From assembly GCA_009697495.1 (NCBI GenBank), contig SHUN01000099.1, positions 1 through 8,580 of the forward strand: 8,580 nucleotides of DNA. Direction: 5' to 3'. The notes below the pieces were generated by a model. That model had not been told where the DNA came from. It made no database searches and was given only the letters and a program-made list of their open reading frames with translations. The stretch comes from Bryobacterales bacterium. GTDB lineage: Bacteria; Acidobacteriota; Terriglobia; Bryobacterales; Bryobacteraceae. Below, one piece after another: positions 1 through 4,557 of this stretch (within the stretch, counting starts at the first letter, position 1; each line of letters opens with the position of its first letter). The translations under genes and the position numbers were made by a program.

Positions 1-67
1 GCTCCTCCAATTGGCGCTGCAACTGCGCGATTGGCTCGGGAATGGATACAGTCCCGTTTTGGTTCAT
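1..67 (-). CDS. Start of an IS66-type accessory protein (TnpA-like), C-terminus outside the window
   Basis: Only the first 22 codons are present, starting ATG at 67 and running off the left edge. A clear Shine-Dalgarno GGAGG (81-77) sits 9 nt upstream. The visible residues end in IPEPIAQLQRQLEE, which resembles, from memory, the opening of small accessory proteins found at the head of IS66-family elements (a short variable start, then 'I..LQ.QLE.'). No catalytic feature can be seen and no function beyond IS accessory can be claimed. The start codon overlaps the stop of an upstream 16-codon ORF as ATGA, a coupling arrangement common inside IS66 operons. With only 22 residues, this could also be an unrelated small protein. 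Confidence 0.4.
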   Translation of the reverse strand, partial: MNQNGTVSIPEPIAQLQRQLEE

Positions 68-185
68 TTCCAGTCGCCTCCAAGCGACTCTTTGAACCTA
101 ACTGCCAGGCCCATCCCCCGTCACGCATGCTTGCCGAAAGGACACATTGAAGCCAGCTCGAAACCGCGTCAAAAGATGACTTTAC
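1..185 (-). mobile_element. Left end of a probable IS66-like insertion sequence (partial)
   Basis: The KAP NTPase reading frame loses its family character at about codon 142, and shortly after it a different small gene starts on the same strand with its own ribosome binding site. I place the boundary at 185 because the minus strand there begins GTAAAGTCATC, and IS66-family ends classically begin with GTAA; this is an inference. The element runs off the left edge, so its second end, target duplication and transposase genes are not visible. The inner part up to 68 is leader sequence holding only a 16-codon ORF (114 to 64). Family assignment rests on the start of the accessory protein alone. Confidence 0.4.
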
Positions 186-611
186 CGCCTTGTCACGACC
201 GAAGAACCCAGCCCCCTTAACGGCCAATTTTGAGAGAGTCGGTAGCTGAAGCCATTTGCCTCCCTTTTGGATCTTCTTCTTCCAGGACTCATCAAACGGT
301 AGTTTCGCGAGTTCTAGGGCAGCTGAAAACCTATCACCGAATTCGCTCCAAAGGTCCTCCCAGCTTCGCTTCGACCATGGCTCCCAGGAAAAGACGACAT
401 TTTCCTTGTCGCGCAGTTGTCGCTCAACGAAACGAACGACCGTCGTTTTTCCTTCGCCCCACTTGCCAAGAACGCCAATTCTTGTAGACCACTCTGGCGG
501 AGTATTTTGAATCACGCGCACGATGTCGCTGGCGATACGCCAGCGGTTTAGATCGTCTGCGTCTTTGTCCCCAAATGCTGTATCGTACCCCCGCGTAGTT
601 TCGTTGCTCAT
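186..611 (-). pseudogene. KAP-family P-loop NTPase, N-terminal fragment cut off by an insertion
   Basis: ATG at 611 follows AGAGGA four nucleotides upstream. The frame stays open to the left edge, but only about the first 142 codons look native. Residues 49-56 (GKWGEGKT) form a Walker A P-loop in the KAP-like context 'IGVLGKWGEGKTTVV'. Residues 72-79 (VVFSWEPW) match the beta-strand with 'PW' that follows the P-loop in KAP NTPases, and 'WEDLWSEF' after it also fits the family. Walker B and the rest of the ATPase domain are missing. KAP NTPases are often membrane-linked and occur in accessory and defence settings; E. coli F-plasmid PifA, which excludes phage T7, is a member. A fragment with only the P-loop part is unlikely to hydrolyse ATP normally, so I call it a pseudogene. 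The cause is most likely the IS66-like element entering at about 185. The gene follows the toxin gene on the same strand after 120 bp. Confidence 0.65.
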
Positions 612-702
612 GATGTCCTCTACCAGTGAAGCACAGCCGCCGATTTTGGGCCCTAGGTCGCAGTACCGCCGCGCGAAGACGTGTGAAACGAGCGGCACGC
701 CC

Positions 703-712
703 TTGGCGCCAA
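703..712. promoter_or_regulatory. Palindrome upstream of the KAP gene, possible operator
   Basis: TTGGCGCCAA is a perfect 10-bp palindrome in the 120-bp gap between the DUF5615 stop (732) and the KAP start (611). It extends to 14 bp (700-715) with one mismatched pair. A dyad in this place could be an operator, but no convincing -35/-10 boxes are seen around it and it may be chance in GC-rich DNA. Confidence 0.2.
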
Positions 713-731
713 CGGGTTCACGCGATTTTGT

Positions 732-1289
732 CTAACGCGGAAAGCTGTGATTGATCAGCGAGGGGAGATGGTATGCCTGATTCGTCAACTCGCCGGGTTT
801 GGTGAGCGCCCACATCGCGACGATCGCATCAGCGGCGACGCCGATGGCTGTGCCCTGCGCCACAACCAGAAGGCCGGGGCTCGACTTGCCGGCAGCCAGG
901 TGCCCTCGGCGCTCTCCAGAAATGCCCCACTTGTGCTCAGTTAGAGTTGCCCACTCCATGCGCTGCACCTTGGTCCGCAAGCCATAGGTGGGCAAGGCGT
1001 TATCATCCCCGGCCCTGCCGGGCCGACGGGTCAATTCTGGAGAGCATACCCGGATCATTTCTGGAGAGTGCCGAAGCAGGTGATTGCGAAAGTGATTCAG
1101 CATGGTCCGACGATCATGCGACACCAGCACGCGGCCCTCGGCCGCTGCACGGTCGAGCAGTTCAGGATCGCCAAGACCGTCGAGCCCGGCCTCCTGGGCT
1201 GAAGCGAAATCAATGCTCGGCTCCTGCCGCCGAACCGCTTTGACGATTGCGAATTTAAGGTCGTTGTCTGCCTGGAACCGCAGGCTCAA
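732..1289 (-). CDS. DUF5615 PIN-like toxin candidate carrying a 60-residue in-frame MITE insertion
   Basis: The start is TTG at 1289, overlapping the stop of the DUF433 gene as TTGA, so the two are translationally coupled. The product is 185 residues. Residues 1-71 begin MSLRFQADND and contain 'EGRVLVSHDRRTM', typical of DUF5615 (Mut7-C-like, PIN-fold) proteins. D8, D10 and D59 are candidate acidic metal-site residues of the predicted nuclease fold. Residues 72-131 do not fit the family and come from the 174-bp element at 903-1076 plus its 6-bp target duplication. From residue 132 (AAGKSSPGLLVVAQG) the family sequence resumes and ends with a 'YHLPSL' motif. Removing the insert gives a 125-residue protein of normal family length joined as HFRNHLAAGKSS. 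DUF5615 and DUF433 genes are known to pair as VapC/VapB-like toxin-antitoxin modules; nuclease activity is inferred. Whether the enlarged protein folds is unknown; the insert lies after the last predicted acidic residue, so partial function is possible. Confidence 0.75.
   Translation of the reverse strand: MSLRFQADNDLKFAIVKAVRRQEPSIDFASAQEAGLDGLGDPELLDRAAAEGRVLVSHDRRTMLNHFRNHLLRHSPEMIRVCSPELTRRPGRAGDDNALPTYGLRTKVQRMEWATLTEHKWGISGERRGHLAAGKSSPGLLVVAQGTAIGVAADAIVAMWALTKPGELTNQAYHLPSLINHSFPR
897..902 (+). repeat. Target-site duplication, left copy (CAGGTG)
   Basis: This 6-bp direct repeat matches 1077-1082 exactly and abuts the MITE-like element. On the coding (minus) strand it reads CACCTG, encoding His-Leu on both sides of the insert. 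Confidence 0.75.
906..924 (+). repeat. Terminal inverted repeat, left end of MITE
   Basis: TCGGCGCTCTCCAGAAATG is the inverted complement of 1056-1074 with one mismatch (G911 opposite T1069); the inner 13 bp are identical. Confidence 0.8.
1056..1074 (-). repeat. Terminal inverted repeat, right end of MITE
   Basis: CATTTCTGGAGAGTGCCGA (plus strand) is the partner of 906-924. A near copy of its 13-bp core, CAATTCTGGAGAG, lies 24 bp further in at 1032-1044 in the same orientation, giving this end a doubled motif of the sort used as multiple transposase binding sites. Confidence 0.8.
1077..1082 (+). repeat. Target-site duplication, right copy (CAGGTG)
   Basis: Second copy of the 6-bp duplication flanking the MITE-like element. 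In the gene's reading direction it is the first copy met, at codons 70-71. Confidence 0.75.
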
Positions 1290-1618
1290 GCGCGAGACTC
1301 GCCTGGGTTTGCCGGCACCGCCACCGCCCGCGCCTTCTGGATGCGCTCCCAAAGGCCGGGGTTGGCCTCTGACATCGGAATCCCACTTCCCTCGAATTCA
1401 CGCTCGGTGTCTACGAGGTACTTGTCGATCTCGGCTTGATGATCCAGGTAGAAAGCGATCGCACCGTAGATCTGGGCGCGCTTCAGCGATGGGAAGTCTT
1501 CCTGAATGCCTTCCGGCGACTGCCCTTCGTTGAACGAGTACACGACGGAATCCAGCGAAATGCGCGTCCCGGCTACGTAGTAGCCCCCGTGGCGCTGTTC
1601 GATGTATTCGCTGTGCAT
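1286..1618 (-). CDS. DUF433 family protein, antitoxin partner of DUF5615
   Basis: The start is ATG 1618, chosen because AGGAG (1630-1626) lies 7 nt upstream and because the product then begins at the usual DUF433 N-terminus; an ORF start further upstream at 1789 adds non-family residues. The product has 110 residues. The DUF433 core covers roughly residues 8-70: 'GGYYVAGTRISLDSVVYSF', then 'GQSPEGIQEDFPSL' and 'IYGAIAFYLDHQAEIDKYL', a predicted winged or helix-turn-helix fold. A variable tail follows. DUF433 proteins are predicted DNA-binding antitoxins (VapB-like) that pair with DUF5615 PIN-like proteins, so it probably neutralises the downstream product and may autoregulate the operon; neither is shown here. 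The gene overlaps the toxin start by 4 nt (TTGA). It is divergent to the higBA-like pair. Confidence 0.85.
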   Translation of the reverse strand: MHSEYIEQRHGGYYVAGTRISLDSVVYSFNEGQSPEGIQEDFPSLKRAQIYGAIAFYLDHQAEIDKYLVDTEREFEGSGIPMSEANPGLWERIQKARAVAVPANPGESRA

Positions 1619-1636
1619 GGCCTTGCTCCTAGTTCG

Positions 1637-1642
1637 ATTATA
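1637..1642 (-). promoter_or_regulatory. Possible -10 box for the DUF433-DUF5615 operon
   Basis: On the minus strand this reads TATAAT, a perfect -10 consensus, 18 nt upstream of the DUF433 ATG with AGGAG between. No good -35 is seen at 16-19 bp, and the transcript leader would be only about 12 nt. A small dyad, GCGA-TTT-TCGC (1654-1664), sits just upstream and could be an operator shared with the divergent higBA-like genes. Confidence 0.35.
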
Positions 1643-1729
1643 TGGGACAAGTGGCGATTTTCGCATGACTTCGCTTCCTGCCTTGCCTGTCGTTGCCGGC
1701 CCCCCCTCGGGATCCAGCGGCAACACCCG

Positions 1730-2035
1730 GTGGCCTTGGGCCGATACACTGGGTTTGCAGGAAACATCCCGGAGGAGGGAAGCTACCAATTAGCCCAAGT
1801 TCAGCGCGGCGACGTGCCTGAGGATTTTAGGCCGATGCCGGATGTCGGCTCGGGCGTTATGGAGATCCGGGTTCACGGGGACAATGAGTACCGAGTGTTC
1901 TACCTTGCCCGATACGAGGAAGCCGTCTACGTGCTCCACTGCTTCGTCAAGAAGACCCAGGCCACCCGCAAAGCCGATCTCGACCTGGCCAGGAAACGCT
2001 ACGCTGCGTTGATTGAGGCGCGGAAATCGAAATGA
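1730..2035 (+). CDS. higB: HigB/RelE-type toxin (phage Gp49-like), N-terminus uncertain or degraded
   Basis: From about residue 19 the product matches the Gp49-like HigB toxin family: 'YQLAQVQRGDVPEDFRPMPD', then 'GSGVMEIRVH', 'EYRVFYLARYEEAVYVLHCF' and 'KKTQATRKADLDLARKRY'. Family members are RelE-fold ribosome-dependent mRNA interferases. The start is unclear: GTG 1730 is used here (101 residues) with no good Shine-Dalgarno. The usual N-terminal stretch, of the form 'W.GD...L..FP..VRREAGYQL', is not intact. Pieces of it appear in two frames near 1740-1785: 'DTLGLQETSRRREA' in the other frame and 'IPEEGSYQL' in this one. A small deletion or frameshift is therefore likely, and the toxin may be inactive. 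The stop overlaps an ATG at 2032 as ATGA, and the antitoxin follows directly. Confidence 0.7.
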   Translation: MALGRYTGFAGNIPEEGSYQLAQVQRGDVPEDFRPMPDVGSGVMEIRVHGDNEYRVFYLARYEEAVYVLHCFVKKTQATRKADLDLARKRYAALIEARKSK

Positions 2036-2046
2036 GAGGGAAAGTC

Positions 2047-2361
2047 ATGAAAACCACGATTGACACGACGATCACGATGGGCAGCGGCGACGTTTTCACT
2101 GACCTCGGCTTCTTGCCCGCCGAATCCCGAAACCTGCGGCTCCGATCCCAGATGATGACGGCGCTGCGGAATTTTATCGAGAAGGAAGGTTTGACCCAAG
2201 CCGACGCGGCAAAGCGCCTGAAGGTGAGTCAGCCCAGGGTCTCGGATCTGACTCGCGGCAAGATCAGCCGGTTTTCGCTAGACACGCTGGTGAACATGCT
2301 TTCCGATGCCGGTCTCGAAGTGGATTTCCGCATCAAACCACCGTCGCGGCGCGTGGCCTAG
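2047..2361 (+). CDS. higA: HigA-type XRE-family antitoxin
   Basis: The start is ATG 2047 because GAGAGGG lies 6 nt upstream; the alternative ATG at 2032 overlaps the toxin stop but has no such site. The product has 104 residues. Residues 13-21 (SGDVFTDLGF) are the usual opening of HigA proteins that pair with Gp49-like toxins. Residues 48-72 (around 'GLTQADAAKRLKVSQPRVSDL') form a helix-turn-helix of the XRE/HTH_37 type, followed by 'RFSLDTLVNMLSDAGLEVDF'. In this family the antitoxin binds the toxin and represses its own promoter, and gene order is toxin first, as here. No frameshift is visible. An intact antitoxin beside a toxin with a broken N-terminus would be a stable way for a TA module to decay. 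Confidence 0.9.
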   Translation: MKTTIDTTITMGSGDVFTDLGFLPAESRNLRLRSQMMTALRNFIEKEGLTQADAAKRLKVSQPRVSDLTRGKISRFSLDTLVNMLSDAGLEVDFRIKPPSRRVA

Positions 2362-2680
2362 CGTTAATGGTCCCGCGCCGGTTGAACACGATGCGGTGTC
2401 ATACACGAGAATCGTTTACGACGCCGACAAGATTGATGCTGATTCGCCCGTGACATCGAAGCCTTCGAAACTTGCAGCAATACAAATGCCTCAGGCAGCT
2501 TTTCCGAAACCAACCGAAGAGGAAAGGCCTGGTCGTAGGGGCGGTTCTTGACGCCGCGGAAGCGTTCGGTCAACGTCTCTGCATGAGTCATTTTCGTGCA
2601 GCCACTTTAGCGGATTCCAAGTTGCGTCCGTTCAGGCTGGCGGTTGTCCTCATAAAAAAAACAACACCGCCAAAAGATAA
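2362..2680. other. Gene-free stretch between higA and the terminator
   Basis: No open frame here has a ribosome binding site or a recognisable family. A short plus-frame run, 'TRIVYDADKIDA' (about 2404-2439), resembles the 'ARIV.DADKLDA' motif of HD-domain hydrolases but nothing around it does. The minus ORF starting at 2591 ('MTHAETLTERFRGVKNRP') is not recognised. An A8 run lies at 2654-2661. The stretch looks like accumulated remnants at the border of the accessory region. Confidence 0.5.
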
Positions 2681-2707
2681 GGCCGCTCGGTGAAGAGCGG
2701 CCTTTTT
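2681..2707. terminator. Strong intrinsic terminator, probably bidirectional
   Basis: An 8-bp perfect stem (GGCCGCTC 2681-2688 with GAGCGGCC 2695-2702) with a 6-nt loop is followed on the plus strand by five T residues (2703-2707). On the minus strand the same hairpin is followed by TTATCTTTTGG. It lies just 3' of tRNA-Leu on the minus strand, so its main job is likely to end the gcdH-secG-tRNA transcript, while also stopping plus-strand transcription from higBA. Confidence 0.85.
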
Positions 2708-2724
2708 CTAACTACTTTACAATC

Positions 2725-2809
2725 TGGTGCGGAGACGGGGACTTGAACCCCGACGGTGTTACCCGCTAGCACCTCAAGCTAGTGCGTCTGCCAATTCCGC
2801 CATCCCCGC
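2725..2809 (-). tRNA. trnL-GAG: tRNA-Leu (anticodon GAG)
   Basis: This is an 85-nt class II tRNA with encoded CCA (2727-2725). The acceptor stem GCGGGGA pairs with TCTCCGC (one G-T pair). The anticodon stem CTAGC/GCTAG encloses loop TTGAGGT, so the anticodon is GAG (2775-2773), reading CUC/CUU leucine codons. A long variable arm (CGG-GTAACA-CCG) is characteristic of Leu/Ser tRNAs, and the T arm is CGGGG-TTCAAGT-CCCCG. It starts 11 nt after the secG stop and very likely shares its transcript; E. coli has the same neighbour pair (secG-leuU, also GAG). Confidence 0.97.
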
Positions 2810-2820
2810 AAACTCGTGGC

Positions 2821-3294
2821 TCACTTCTTCTTTTCCTGCTTCTGCCCAGCCGCCGGTGGCGGCGGAATCACCAAAGGCTGCGTCGAAACAACCTTTCCCG
2901 TTGTCGGATCCAGCAACTCGATCGTCGGCTGCTGTGCCCCGCCCGGTACCGGCGCCATCGGAGGCGGTACCGAACCCGGAGCCGTCGGCGTCGGAGCCGC
3001 GTTCGGATCCTTCACCGATTCCAACACCGACTTCGCGCCGCCGCCCGCTTTACCGGACTGCCGCGTCGAAATCACCGATAATCCCAACGACGTGACCATG
3101 AATATCACCGCCGATGCCGTCGTCGCCCGGCTTAACGCCGTCGCCGCGCCCCGCGGACCAAACACAGTCTGGGAACCCATACCGCCAAACGCGCCCGCCA
3201 GATCCGCCGCCTTGCCGCTCTGCAGCAAAACAACAATGACCAGGAACAGACACACGATGACGTGGATGATCGTCAGGATTACGGACAGAATCAT
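2821..3294 (-). CDS. secG: SecG, Sec translocon subunit with long proline-rich tail
   Basis: SecG is the small inner-membrane partner of SecYE that assists SecA-driven protein export. The product has 157 residues. A first membrane segment covers about residues 1-24. The conserved loop '[18 protein letters not shown]' followed by '[14 protein letters not shown]' covers 23-59, and a second membrane segment about 60-77. The rest (80-157) is a Gly/Pro/Ala-rich tail ending in basic 'KQEKKK'. E. coli SecG has 110 residues, so this tail is an extension, expected on the cytoplasmic or periplasmic face depending on topology and probably disordered. AGGGAGG lies about 11 nt before ATG 3294, a slightly long spacing. 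The gene sits 33 bp after gcdH and 11 nt before tRNA-Leu, all on the minus strand; no separate promoter is evident, so read-through from gcdH is plausible. Confidence 0.93.
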   Translation of the reverse strand: MILSVILTIIHVIVCLFLVIVVLLQSGKAADLAGAFGGMGSQTVFGPRGAATALSRATTASAVIFMVTSLGLSVISTRQSGKAGGGAKSVLESVKDPNAAPTPTAPGSVPPPMAPVPGGAQQPTIELLDPTTGKVVSTQPLVIPPPPAAGQKQEKKK

Positions 3295-3327
3295 AAAAGC
3301 TAATGCCTCCCTACAGTATACGCACGC

Positions 3328-4494
3328 CTAGCGGTAAGCCGCAATTCCCGTCACATGTTCCCCGATCACCAGGCAATGCACATGATCAGTCCCCTCATAC
3401 GTTTTCACCGTCTCCAGATTGCACATGTGCCGCATAATCGGGTATTCATCCATAATTCCGTTCGCCCCCAGCAAGTCCCGGCTCATCCGCGCGCAGTCCA
3501 GCGCCATGCTCACATTATTCCGTTTCAACATCGAAATATGATGCGGCCCCAACTTCCCCGCATCTTTCAAACGCCCCGATTGCAGCGCCAGCATCTGCCC
3601 CTTTGTAATCTCCGTCACCATCCACGCCAGCTTTTCCTGCACCAACTGATGCGACGCCAACGGCCGGTCGTCAAACTGCTTCCGCTGAATCACATACTGC
3701 CGCGCCGTCTCATAACAGTCCATCGCCGCGCCCAACACGCCCCACCCAATCCCGAACCGCGCCTGCGATAAACACGCCAACGCTCCCTTCAATCCCCGCG
3801 CCCCCGGCAACATCGCCGATTCCGGCAGCCGTACATCCACCATCGACAAACTCGACGTCACCGACGCCCGCATCGACAACTTCCCATGAATATCGCGCGC
3901 CGTAAACCCCGGCGTGCCTTTCTCAATCACAAATCCGCGAATCCCCTCTTCCGCCCGTGCCCACACTATCGCCACGTCCGCCAATGACCCGTTCGTAATC
4001 CAAGTCTTCTCCCCGTTCAACACCCACCCGCTCCCATCCCGCACCGCCCGCGTCAACATCCCGCTCGGATTCGATCCAAATTGCGGCTCCGTCAACCCAA
4101 AACACCCAATCGCCTTCCCCTGCTGTAACAACGGCAGCCAACGATTCTTCTGCTCCTCCGTCCCAAAAGCATGGATCGGATACATCACCAGCGCCCCCTG
4201 CACGCTAACGAAACTACGCAGCCCCGAATCCCCCCGTTCCAGTTCCTGCATCACCAACCCGTACTCCATATTGCTCATGCCCGCGCATCCATACCCCTCC
4301 AGATTCGCCCCAAAAAAGCCCATCTCCCCCATCTCCGGAATCAATTCCATCGGGAAACGCCCGTCGTTGAAACATTCGCGAATCACCGGCATCACACGGT
4401 CTTCCACGAACTGCCGCGTCGTCCGCCGCACCAGCAATTCCTGCTCACTCAACGAAGCGTCCAGCAGGAAATAATCAACACCCGAAAAGGCCAT
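3328..4494 (-). CDS. gcdH: Glutaryl-CoA dehydrogenase (acyl-CoA dehydrogenase family)
   Basis: This FAD enzyme oxidises and decarboxylates glutaryl-CoA to crotonyl-CoA in lysine/tryptophan and aromatic breakdown, passing electrons to electron-transfer flavoprotein. The start at ATG 4494 gives 388 residues beginning MAFSGVDYF; ATG 4503 is also possible, and GTG 4542 would add residues atypical of the family. The Shine-Dalgarno is weak (GGGG, 5 nt upstream). Motifs in order: 'GYGCAGMSNMEYGL' (67-80), 'ERGDSGLRSFVSVQ' (86-99) with R93 and S97 matching the substrate-binding Arg94/Ser98 of human GCDH, 'CFGLTEP' (131-137) and 'TWITN' (164-168) of the FAD site, 'KRNN' (324-327), and 'TYEGTD' (365-370) with catalytic E367 (human Glu370). 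All key residues are present and no defect is seen. Identity as GCDH rather than a general acyl-CoA dehydrogenase rests on the Arg/Ser pair and the match throughout. Having it directly ahead of secG is not a standard neighbourhood. Confidence 0.9.
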   Translation of the reverse strand: MAFSGVDYFLLDASLSEQELLVRRTTRQFVEDRVMPVIRECFNDGRFPMELIPEMGEMGFFGANLEGYGCAGMSNMEYGLVMQELERGDSGLRSFVSVQGALVMYPIHAFGTEEQKNRWLPLLQQGKAIGCFGLTEPQFGSNPSGMLTRAVRDGSGWVLNGEKTWITNGSLADVAIVWARAEEGIRGFVIEKGTPGFTARDIHGKLSMRASVTSSLSMVDVRLPESAMLPGARGLKGALACLSQARFGIGWGVLGAAMDCYETARQYVIQRKQFDDRPLASHQLVQEKLAWMVTEITKGQMLALQSGRLKDAGKLGPHHISMLKRNNVSMALDCARMSRDLLGANGIMDEYPIMRHMCNLETVKTYEGTDHVHCLVIGEHVTGIAAYR

Positions 4495-4557
4495 AAGCCC
4501 CATTATCAGATTTTTCTGAGAAAACCGCCCGCTTGCAGGCACTACATATACAAAGCC
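4495..4557. promoter_or_regulatory. Divergent intergenic region between gcdH and the TPR gene
   Basis: This 63-bp gap must hold the 5' signals of both divergent genes unless these lie inside the coding regions. A small dyad, TCAGA-TTTT-TCTGA (4506-4519), lies 12 nt before the gcdH ATG and could be an operator or a leader hairpin. No confident -35/-10 pair is seen on either strand. Confidence 0.25.

Larger units (their letters stand above)
903..1076. mobile_element. 174-bp MITE-like element inserted in the DUF5615 gene
   Basis: The element is bounded by 19-bp terminal inverted repeats (906-924 and 1056-1074, one mismatch) and flanked by the 6-bp direct repeat CAGGTG (897-902 and 1077-1082), as expected of a target-site duplication. 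Removing 180 bp (element plus one duplication) restores an uninterrupted DUF5615 protein in frame, which is independent evidence for the boundaries. It is too small to encode a transposase, so it would be mobilised in trans. Inside are a perfect 6-bp stem hairpin (CGGCCC 1010-1015 with GGGCCG 1020-1025), an 8-bp inverted pair (TTGCCCAC 947-954 with GTGGGCAA 988-995), and a second copy of the end motif near the right end (1032-1044). The parent transposon family is not identified. Confidence 0.8.

Noticed and set aside
947..1243. Plus-strand frames across the MITE and toxin gene, including 1102-1533
   Set aside because: They are antisense to the DUF5615/DUF433 genes, with no family signal or ribosome binding site.
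2404..2439. 'TRIVYDADKIDA' resembling an HD-domain hydrolase motif
   Set aside because: Only about 12 residues match and nothing on either side supports an HD domain; at most a remnant.
2816..3331. Plus-strand open frames over secG
   Set aside because: The minus-strand SecG match with two membrane segments and conserved loop is decisive.
4171..4557. A 129-codon upstream extension of the TPR gene
   Set aside because: It is antisense to the well-supported gcdH gene, has His/Pro/Arg-rich non-protein-like composition, and the signal peptide begins at 4558.
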